Source of the DNA: Mucidula mucida
Lineage: Eukaryota > Basidiomycota > Agaricomycetes > Agaricales > Physalacriaceae
Length of the DNA: 11,401 bases
Direction: 5' to 3'
NCBI GenBank assembly: GCA_015501055.1
Contig: JADNYV010000983.1
Span: 1 to 11,401, forward strand
Made by a program: the position numbers and the translations under genes. Below, in pieces: positions 1-7,125 of this stretch. The first letter of the stretch is position 1; each line of letters begins with the position of its first letter. The notes below the pieces were generated by a model. It had not been told where the DNA came from. It saw only the letters and a list, made by a program, of their open reading frames with translations, and ran no database searches.

Positions 1-302
1 TGGCGTTCATAAGGCTGTGAGTTACAGTTGAAACGCTACAGTATGCTGAGGATGCTGAAAGGTCAGTTAATTTGAGTCCTGCTATAATGTCATCATACCC
101 CGGGGTCTTTCAGCAGAGTCGCTGCCTGCTAATGGAGTAGTCCGAAGGGTTTATAAAATTCGACGCTTCGCTTTCGGATTCTGATCCTCGTTGAGTTCAT
201 CCAGGACGTTGCAATAGAGGTCTATATCGTCAGGGCCTCTCGTAGGTCGTTGTCCGCTTGTGCTATCGAGTACGTGCCGTTCTGAATGCTTTCTTTGAAT
301 AC

Positions 303-345
303 TTACTCAAATCCCAATGCATAGCGCTACTACAATGACGACATG
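303..345 (-). other. Degraded CCHC zinc knuckle of Gag
   Basis: The minus strand reads PCRHCSSAMHWDLSK. It has Cys-x2-Cys-x4-His in correct spacing, but Lys stands where the fourth ligand, Cys, is expected after HWDLS. The HWD following the His is a pattern I associate with Gag knuckles of Agaricomycete gypsy elements. Loss of the last ligand fits a dead copy. Confidence 0.6.
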
Positions 346-1029
346 GTCGGCACTTAGCCTTGGGAGTCAAACCTTTTTCGTAACGTTTGCGTCGTCCTTA
401 GGGAGCAGGGTGGTGGAAGCTTTTGATGCTCCAACTAAATTTACCCGGGCGGTATGTTCTCGTCTCTTGGAAGTTCCTCATAAGATAACGTTGTGGTAGA
501 CGTCGATCAAAAGCCTCCCTCGTGAAACGCATAGCGTGCTGAAGATGACTACGCTTTTGGTAAAGATGCGTGGTAGAATCATGTTCCATTGACTCGGGGC
601 TCCTTGATGATTTCGCTAATCATCAGAGTTGTTGAAGTTGTACGCGGTGTTTAACAGGTTGCTTCCGATGAAATATTCACTTGGAGTTTCTTGGTATGTC
701 CGATTCTCTAAACTCGCATCTCTGCTCGCTTTCTGAGCTTCTCCCACCATCTTTTAGTCATGGTAATATCAGTGATTTCTCGCGCAGAGTTGCCCATCGA
801 CTTTGATTTGTCGCGGTAATGCGAAGGAAGAGACCTAATACCATTCAGGCAGCACCGGTAAGTTGTTTTGGCACAATACGTCTAGCTGCTGCCGATTCTG
901 AAGCTCATACTAGCTAGATATCATTTTCGAAAAATGATGATCTTGTCATCGCCATCCCATGGTTCGACATTCAATTTTAGTATATCAATATGAATGGCTT
1001 TGAAAGGACGATTTCATCGCACACACCGA

Positions 1030-1375
1030 GTGGACCGCCGTTACACCGCTCCACCAGGATTCCCTCCCGCGGGAAGACTCCTGGGTTGCCATGAGGAGGA
1101 TTTCCGCCCGCTCCAATACGGGACGGTCCCCCCCAGGGTGGACCGCGCCTCCTCAGGGTGACCGCCACTCCGGGTGACCGCCTCCTCCTCCAGGGTGACG
1201 CCGCTCCAGGGTGAACGCGTTATGGCCTCCACCAGGATGACCGCCGCTGTCGGGCCGCCACTGCCACTGCCAGAAGGACCACCAGATCCTCCTGAGGGAG
1301 TGCCTCCGAAAGGTGCTCCTCCTCCATAGCTGCCGCCACAAAACCGCCACCGAAGGGAGGTTGTCCTCCTGTTCC
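1030..1375 (-). repeat. Degenerate Gly/Pro/His-coding tandem repeat in gag
   Basis: The minus strand is G-rich and encodes strings such as GGSYGGGAPFGG and GGHPGGGH, shifting frame repeatedly. On the plus strand the core AGGGTGACC or a near variant recurs with GGGTG at 1136, 1156, 1172, 1193 and 1209, so steps of 20, 16, 21 and 16 bp. An expected unit would be 18 bp (six residues). Steps that are not multiples of three mean the repeat itself has broken the frame. This is the low-complexity linker typical of basidiomycete Gag proteins, eroded by replication slippage. Confidence 0.65.
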
Positions 1376-3409
1376 GTAATTAGGTGGATTTAGGTTAGCC
1401 AGTGGACGATTTCCTTGAGAAGGTATGTTACCTTTGCTCAATGGTGACCCGTTTCTGCTGTTCGAGACGTTCAGTATGGTGCCGTCCTCATTGGTTCGTC
1501 TCTTTGTTATCTGCGTTGGTTTGGCTTGGCCTGATTGTGACGGGTAAGCCAGAGACGTTCCACTATTAACAGGCAGTGTATAACTAGCTGATGATACGTA
1601 GGGTGGAGCTTGGCTATACGGGAAGGGATTAATTTGGGCTGGTAAGCTTCCTGAAGCGGGTGTGTTCGCGGGATTACCTCCTTCGGTATGTTCTGCAATT
1701 GCCGTAGTAGGCATGGTGAAAGGTGGGACACTGAATGTAACCCTGATTGTTCCTGCATTCGTGCTGTCGATTGAGCAAACCGTATGCTACTGGGATCACC
1801 GTCCGCTGATTTTTCCGGCTTATTTACGGGATTAATCAAGGAATTACGCAAGCCGTCTGCCTGACGCAAAGCCCCGCTTTGATTATCAGATGTTGAAGGA
1901 TTAGGGCACTTTGAAGAGATGGGTGGATCAATGAGGCTTGACTTGTTCGAGTCTTTGATGGCGGGTTGATATTTCCGATTGAAGTTAGTATCTCTGTCGG
2001 CTGTGATGAAATGTTCCTGCCTTGCTGCATTGTCAAATGGGCCTTTTCCTATATTGGACCGCCTTGTGTAGGTACTGAGCTGAGGGAAACGAAGCAGAAA
2101 TCGATTCGAAAGGATCTTGGGCTGATACTTTGGTTCTAGCTCTTCTGGAATTGTATTCGCGCGTCGTTGATGACTGAACTGTGATACTGACGAATACTTG
2201 GTTTGTTTGCCGTACTCACTGGTTTGTCAGATATCCATGGTGTTGCGCCATAGCTGTTGGGATTACTTGTTGCCTGAATCACTCGCTCCTGTTCTGCACG
2301 AGTCTGATCAAGGTCTCCCCTCCGAATTGTTCCAGCCTCCAATCATGGTACTCGTCAAGTTCTGACAGTAAGTGTTCTGTTTGTACGATAAGTCCGAGTA
2401 CGTATACTTCGTAGTCGTAGTTGTAGAGCCAAAGGTCAATGTTGTTGTCCGGGCCCCATTGTGGCAATGCAACTAGCTTTCGACCAAAAATTGACATTGA
2501 CCTAGCGCGTGTCGATTTTATTCTGTAATGCTTGAAGGAATTTCCGAAAGAGAGCTTTGTCTAGGCGATAGCCATGAACTGTCCTGACTTCTCGCGAATG
2601 ACCGTGGGATGATAGATCAGTTTGTACATGAAATCAGTTCATGTCTGAATGTGACGTTGATTTGAGGGATGGTAAGAGTGTCCAACGTAGGATAATGTAT
2701 GTGTTCCTCTACATCAGCTAAGAGTTCTAGAGCTGCAATCCGTCGATCCTGCCATCTCCGGATATCTCCTTCCGCCCGTTCTGAATCATTCTTGTATACC
2801 TCCCCCACCAATCGACTGATTCCAGCTTGCGGTTGAAAGTGAGGCAGGGCTAAAAGCCTTACGCCTTCCTCCATCAAGTCGGGTCCTTCTTCGTTGTCGA
2901 GAGAAAAAACTGCCTATCAGTTCCTCCCAATAGGATACATATCATCAAAGTGACCTCTGTGCAAGGCGCCCCAGTGACTCTCCAGATCTACGGGCTGGAT
3001 GCAATCCTTACCTTTCTGTCGTCGTGTTTTGTCGACATACTCGTTGTTCATGCCTCCAGATCTTGGTGACTGACCTCCGGATGCATGCGTATCGGGGACC
3101 TCTGCCTGCTGTGGCTGTGAGGAGGTTCCTCCGGCTGTGTCCTCTGTGAGACAGGATTGGCTCTAGGGATTGGGGTATTCTGAGACGTTGCACGGCCACT
3201 AGCTGGCGATGCGGTGCAGTGCTGTCCGGCACCCAATGTCTCAGCATGCGATAAGATTTTCGTGCTTCGCGTACTAAGACCTGTAGAGGTATTCGGGTTG
3301 TTCTCGCTGGCAACAAAGACAATGTGTCCACCAGTGTTAAGAATGTCGGGAATTCTGCGCGTCGCGTTCGTAGCGACGAATGAAGATAAGCTTTAGGGTT
3401 CGATTACCG

Positions 3410-3759
3410 TGGAGAACGACAGTAAACTTATGTTCGAAGAGAAGAGTAGAACAAAAATAGAATGAGATTGTGAGGCGAAGCGTGTCGCACGAGAGAGAGA
3501 AATAGAATGAGATAAGAACAGATATCGAAAATGTGTATGGTTGTGCGCAATAGGTAGGTAAAGTTGAATCTACATACCGAGCTACTTAAATAGTATGAAG
3601 CCTCGTTGCGGAGGCTATGAATAGCATACAAATAAGGCTGTGAGGTACGCATGATAAATAAGGGAGTGAAGGCAGTGAGAGATAGGAAAAGCGAAACACT
3701 ACGCGTGAGGAGAGGATACGTCACGTGTATCGCGGAAGATCTTCGCGATATCCATAACA
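3410..3759 (-). repeat. Candidate 5' LTR of the retrotransposon relic
   Basis: On the minus strand this stretch begins TGTTATGG and can be taken to end at a CA just before the leader GGTAATCGAACC, about 350 bp in all. It contains a near-perfect palindrome close to its start (3728-3750), a CACGTG core (3722-3727), a TATTTAAG TATA-like element (about 3593-3586), a hairpin with AGCCTC/GAGGCT arms (about 3599-3616), and a purine-rich plus strand at 3430-3520. It lies immediately upstream of the Gag reading frame, as expected of a 5' LTR. No second copy is inside the window, so both boundaries, especially the 3410 side, are provisional. Confidence 0.45.
3728..3750. repeat. Near-perfect palindrome inside the LTR
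   Basis: The plus strand reads TATCGCGG, AAGATCTT, CGCGATA. It is self-complementary over its whole length apart from one unpaired G, and centred on AGATCT. It lies 9 bp inside the proposed TG end of the LTR, next to CACGTG. It could be an end-recognition or transcription-factor site. No function is proven. Confidence 0.6.
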
Positions 3760-4053
3760 GTTTACAACTTGTTTTTCGCCCACGGATTCCATCGCTGTCA
3801 CAAACTCGCAGTGACTAGCCCAACTGCTCCATAGTAATTTACCTTTTGAGAAGCCGGACAAACATGCGCAAACTATCTTGACGCGGTGTCTGACTCTTTT
3901 GATTCTCAGTTCTGTAACACCACGAGCTCAACACTAATTCATTAGTGCACAATGCATTCATTTTTTTTTAGCTCTCGGCGCAGCATCATCATGCATAGCA
4001 AGACATCTTTTACAACAAATACATAGTTTATCATTCGGTGAGCCCCGTCAACC
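3760..4053. other. Intergenic: retrotransposon 5' edge to ACC deaminase 3' flank
   Basis: No gene is seen here. The stretch contains a run of ten T at about 3960-3969 (A-run on the minus strand) downstream of the ACC deaminase stop, likely 3' UTR or 3' flank. GTTTA (3760-3764) borders the proposed LTR end and is the candidate target-site duplication to look for on the far side of the element. Confidence 0.5.
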
Positions 4054-5163
4054 TCATGCTTTGATTCTCTCTTCCATGTCCGTGTAGGCATTGAGAGCGA
4101 GCTGACCTCCCAAATGCGCGTACAGGACATTTCCTCCTTTGATTTCGCCTTTCTTGATCATGTCAACCATACCAGCCAAACTTTTGCCCTCGTAGACTGG
4201 GTCAGTAATAAACGCATCCATACGTGCCCCGTATTTGATCGCCTCTATCGTCTGTTCGTCGGGAATACCATAGCAGCCTGCATGGTATCGCTCATCCAGA
4301 ATGACATCTGCTTCCGTGATATCCTCCGCGGCCAGTCCAATTTTTTCGCCCGTGTTCTTCGCAATGCGTAGGACCTGCGCTCTCGTCTCGGCGGGCTTCG
4401 CTGAGGCGTCAATACCAATGACGCGACGTGGCGCGTCGTTGGGGTTGAGTTTGGCCAGCAGCTTAAACCCTGCAATCATGCCAGCGAAAGTGGAACCTGT
4501 GACGGCGCAGACAATGATGGTGTCGAAAAATACGCCGAGGTCTTTCTCTTGGGCCGCGACCTCAAATGCCCAACGCGCGAAGCCAAGTCCGCCAAGCGGA
4601 TGGTCCGATGCACCGGCAGGGATATAGTAGGGCTTCCCGCCTTCGGCTTTGACCTCATCAGTGAGCGACGCGGCGGTGGGTTTGTGCTCAATTCCGAAGG
4701 TGGAGGCATCAAGACGAGGCTCGGCGCCCATCAAGCGCGAGAGCTGGAGGTTGCCGACTTTATCATACACAGGATCGTTCCATTCTACCCAGTGCTCTTG
4801 CACCAATTTGGCCTGTACACGGCCATTGATCAGTGATATCGAACAAGACACAGCTCACCGCACCTTTAAGCCAGATTTTGCTGCGACGGCAGCTACTTGA
4901 CGCGTGTGGTTGCTCTGCACGCCTCCGATACTGACGAGCGTGTCTGCCCCTTGCGCTAGAGCCTCGGACAGGAGGTATTCTAGCTTGCGCGTCTTATTAC
5001 CGCCAAAAGCTAATCCGGAGTTGCAATCGTCGCGCTTTGCCCAGATCCCGACATTACCACCGAGGTCCTTCGTCATACGATCGAGCTTGTGGATGGGAGA
5101 TGGCCCAAAGAGGAGGGACTCCCTCGGGATTTCGGCGAATGGGGACGGAAGGGTGAAGCTCAT
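4054..5163 (-). CDS. acdS: 1-aminocyclopropane-1-carboxylate deaminase (two exons)
   Basis: A PLP enzyme that splits ACC, the ethylene precursor, into 2-oxobutanoate and ammonia, probably in the cytosol. Exon 1 is 5163-4864 and exon 2 is 4812-4054, joined across a 51-nt intron (4863-4813, donor GTGCGG, acceptor TACAG). The product is 352 residues, close to the usual length of about 340. Seen: the PLP lysine in GGNKTRK (K57), QSNHTR (S84), the phosphate-binding TGST (about 205-208), VYEGKS (Y307, E308) and VLYAHLGG (L334). The Glu and Leu match the positions that separate true ACC deaminases from D-cysteine desulfhydrases, where Thr is common. The ATG gives the family N-terminus ([19 protein letters not shown]). 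There is no targeting signal. It is transcribed away from the App1-like gene across a shared 694-bp promoter that carries GATA-type sites, so nitrogen control is plausible. The remaining alternative is a related desulfhydrase of the same fold. Confidence 0.93.
4813..4863 (-). other. Intron of ACC deaminase with non-consensus GTGCGG donor
   Basis: Splicing GTGCGG..TACAG joins K100 to [11 protein letters not shown] without a gap and keeps the family alignment. The better-looking donor GTGAGC lies 5 nt inside the intron. Using it would add GTGCG and break the frame. Confidence 0.85.
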
Positions 5164-5327
5164 GATAGTAGGGCACGAAGAGGCAGATCAGATACGTTTC
5201 GACATTTGAAGACTTCTTTTAAGCAGGTGACGGACCCTCTGCGATACTTTCGGCCTCTGCATATGGGAGAGCGTTAGCCTACGGGGAACGGTATCATCTT
5301 AAAGGCTACGCTTGATCTATGACTCAT

Positions 5328-5356
5328 TGATAAGATACCGCCGGGATAGGTTATCA
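5328..5356. promoter_or_regulatory. Paired, oppositely oriented TGATAA (GATA-factor type) sites
   Basis: TGATAA on the plus strand at 5328-5333 and on the minus strand at 5356-5351 both match HGATAR, the binding consensus of the fungal nitrogen GATA activators (AreA/NIT2). Extra GATA cores lie at 5334 and 5345 (plus) and 5295-5292 (minus). The cluster is 165 bp upstream of the ACC deaminase ATG. Function is inferred; short GATA cores also occur by chance. Confidence 0.4.
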
Positions 5357-5376
5357 CCTCCTCAAATTGGACCCAC

Positions 5377-5413
5377 TCCTGTCAGTGTTGCCGTTGTCCT
5401 CCGCCTGACAGGA
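5377..5413. repeat. 9-bp perfect inverted repeat with 19-nt spacer
   Basis: TCCTGTCAG at 5377-5385 is exactly complementary to CTGACAGGA at 5405-5413. It lies in the divergent promoter just beyond the GATA cluster. It could be a dimeric factor site or a transcript hairpin. Confidence 0.6.
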
Positions 5414-5857
5414 AAAATCACTCGCAAGAGCTGTACAGTCGCGACGATCAATCATGATTCTCGCGGACCACTACTATACATCAGCCCCTCACGACAATCC
5501 ACATGGACCATGATCACGTACAATCACGGATGCCTTGTCCCATCAGCCGCCATCCATATCTGATACATAGACCAGTCTGTGTACCTCTGCGTACGCAAGG
5601 TTTTCATCAAACTGGAAGAGGAAGAAAGTGCCAAGCGCGTTGCATGTGAAGTCACGCCGGGTCTCAACGTTGGTAATATTAATAGCTGGAGGCTGGAGCA
5701 TATGCTTTAGCCTTTGCCCATCATCTACACCCCAGAGACGCCCACGGAGGCTCTTCTCTCTCTTCTAGCTCAGCTTCAGTCCCTTGGTGGATTTTGACGC
5801 GCTCATAAACGCCTTCCTATCTTTTCGTCTCCAAGTCACTCCCTCGCCGGTACTATC

Positions 5858-7051
5858 ATGCGTTCCGCAGCCTTCATTCTTTCCCTTCTCGCTGGCGTTT
5901 ATACCCTACCCACCAACACTCCCCGAGCCTCCAATAGTGTTCTGTTATTCGACGCGCCCGCTTTCATTGATCCCGCAGACGGCACCAGCACCCTCATCAG
6001 CCAGGAAGTGTTTGTCTTCCAAGACCCAGTTGGAGATGCTCTAACAGAACTGACAAACATCATAAAAACTGGTCTGGCTCTATTCGGTATCAGCGGAGAA
6101 GACCTCTCTACTGCAATCGAGCGGACCAAGCTCTTCGTCGCGGGTGGCATTAGTGACCAGTCGGTATCGGTGGCTATATCCGGTTGTAGCGGGGCAGGTG
6201 TTTTGGCGGATACAGCCGACTCCGGGCTGGCGCTGCAGAACGTCTCTGTGGGGACGTGCGACACAGCGACACAGTTTTCTGGACAGTTGGTGGACGATGC
6301 CGCCACGACATCAATCGTATTCGCGTCCCCCGACAACGGTTTTGGCGTTATCTCTGGTATGCCATTCTCGAGCACCGCAAACTGAGTTTTGAGCTTACAA
6401 TTCATAGATATTGACGATACCGTCAAAATCAGTCATGTTCTCGACAAGATAGCATTGGCGAAGGCTACGCTCTTTGATGATCCCACGCCCGTGGCCGGCA
6501 TGCCCGACCTCTACGCCACGCTTTCCCAAACGCTGAATGATCCCAACTTCATATACATAACTGGTTCTCCATTTCAACTATACCCCTTCCTTCGCGACTT
6601 TTTGGAGACATCTTTCCCAGAGACGCGTGGGCCCATCTTCGCCAAAAATCTCACCTTGTCCGACCCGGCGGGTATATTCGATCTCCTATTCGATGACAAC
6701 GACACGTTCGACTTCAAACTATCTCAGATTTCTCGCGTGCAGGGTATGTTCCCGAACAAGAAGTTCTTGACAGTCGGGGACTCCACCGAGAAGGATCCCG
6801 AGACGTATGGAGAGGCGTAAGGTTCTTTCCTCGCAACATTTCTTTGCAAGGTTGACGCGTTTCTCAGGTTCCGTCTGTTCGGAGATTTCATTCAGTGCAT
6901 CTGGATTCGCAAGGTTGATGATGCGGACAACTCTGATGAACGGTTTGCGGCCGCATTTGAAGGTGTACCGGAAACGAAATTCAGAGTTTATACGGACGAC
7001 GATATTGTCAACGTTCTACCTACGATTGATGTTGCCGGTGGGTCATGTTAA
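5858..7051 (+). CDS. Secreted App1-like (DUF2183) phosphatidate phosphatase family protein
   Basis: Exons are 5858-6356, 6408-6816 and 6868-7051, giving 363 residues; both introns are 51 nt (GTATGC..CATAG and GTAAGG..CTCAG). A hydrophobic signal peptide occupies residues 1 to about 16 (MRSAAFILSLLAGVYT), so the protein is probably secreted. The C-terminal half is HAD-like: DIDDT (167-171) is the DxDxT nucleophile motif, ITGSP (217-221) is motif II, a conserved lysine sits near K270 (FKLSQI), and GDSTEKDPE (290-298) supplies the acidic motif. This is the App1/DUF2183 arrangement, in which yeast App1 dephosphorylates phosphatidate. The N-terminal half is Ser/Ala/Gly/Thr-rich and unrecognised. 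The nucleophile motif straddles intron 1, so it appears only after splicing. The gene ends 75 bp from the convergent monooxygenase. Substrate, and whether it acts outside the cell, are inferred. Confidence 0.85.
6357..6407 (+). other. Intron 1 of the App1-like gene, inside the catalytic aspartate codon
   Basis: The intron is GTATGC..TTCATAG, 51 nt, phase 1. The G at 6356 joins AT at 6408 to form the first Asp of DIDDT, so the splice is confirmed by the restored motif. Unspliced RNA reaches a stop within the intron. Confidence 0.9.
6817..6867 (+). other. Intron 2 of the App1-like gene
   Basis: The intron is GTAAGG..TTCTCAG, 51 nt, phase 2. It joins ETYGEA to FRLFGDFIQC and opens the frame to the stop at 7049-7051. 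Without it the frame stops at once (TAA at 6818-6820). Confidence 0.9.
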
Positions 7052-7125
7052 TCTGTTTTAAGGCAGGAAATTTGGCACTATGTAATACACTCGTTCATAC
7101 CTATTGACCTGGCCGATCTCGAAGC

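Larger units (their letters stand above)
303..3331 (-). pseudogene. gag pseudogene of a Ty3/gypsy-like element
   Basis: No single frame spans the gene, but conserved pieces line up in order on the minus strand. These are an N-terminal part around 3331-3050; an open piece from an ATG at 3051 to a stop at 2917; a helical piece with EEGVRLLALPHFQPQAG (2877-2617); three interleaved frames at 2640-2500 that carry IYHPTV and HGYRLDKALF; MSIFGRKLVALPQWGPD (2497-2279); YGATPWISDKPVSTAN (2342-2136); a Pro/Ser/Asn-rich part with KRRTNEDGTI (1714-1380); a Gly/Pro/His-rich tail (1375-1030); the KLNVEPWDGDD core-like motif (about 977-942); and a zinc knuckle (about 345-303). Gag proteins package element RNA. 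This copy cannot make one, given frameshifts between most pieces and in-frame stops such as those after 2917 and near the YLASMS motif. The family call rests on order and composition recalled from Agaricomycete elements. Confidence 0.72.
1..3759 (-). mobile_element. Decayed Ty3/gypsy-like LTR retrotransposon (5' LTR plus gag; left side cut by window)
   Basis: The minus strand carries, in order, a candidate 5' LTR (3759 down to about 3410), a short leader, and a long Gag coding region broken into many overlapping frames that reaches about position 300 or beyond. Seen directly: a TG-start LTR-like end, a Gly/Pro-rich low-complexity linker, a Gag-core-like motif with Trp-Asp-Gly at 959-951, and a degraded CCHC zinc knuckle near 303-345. 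Known for the family: Ty3/gypsy elements encode Gag with a zinc knuckle upstream of Pol. No reverse transcriptase, integrase or 3' LTR is visible, so the element either continues to the left or is truncated. The number of frameshifts and stops indicates an old, inactive copy. Confidence 0.72.
5164..5857. promoter_or_regulatory. Shared divergent promoter region between ACC deaminase and App1-like gene
   Basis: This is a 694-bp gap between two divergent start codons (5163 minus, 5858 plus) with no coding sequence I can support. It holds the GATA cluster (5291-5356), a 9-bp inverted repeat (5377-5413) and a pyrimidine-rich run (about 5750-5770, CTCTTCTCTCTCTTC) of the sort found near fungal transcription start sites, about 95 bp before the phosphatase ATG. 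No clear TATA box is seen for either gene. Confidence 0.6.

Noticed and set aside
3397..3411. GGTTCGATTAC as a tRNA B-box
   Set aside because: It lies at the LTR/leader junction, lacks the terminal CC and has no cloverleaf; a primer-binding-site relic is the better guess.
3428..3724. 98-residue minus-strand frame rich in Leu, Ser and Tyr with apparent hydrophobic segments
   Set aside because: It falls entirely inside the candidate LTR and reflects the pyrimidine-rich minus strand; no conserved motif is present.
4301..4836. Plus-strand open frames opposite ACC deaminase (4301-4627, 4549-4836 and others)
   Set aside because: They are antisense shadows of a strongly supported PLP enzyme; their translations show no motif.
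5784..6044. Plus-strand frame overlapping the start of the App1-like gene
   Set aside because: It starts at TTG, overlaps the signal-peptide gene in another frame and has low-complexity Pro/Ser/Phe content only.
5899..6426. 175-residue minus-strand frame opposite App1-like exon 1
   Set aside because: It is antisense to a spliced gene whose catalytic motif is restored by the proposed intron; there is no family signal.
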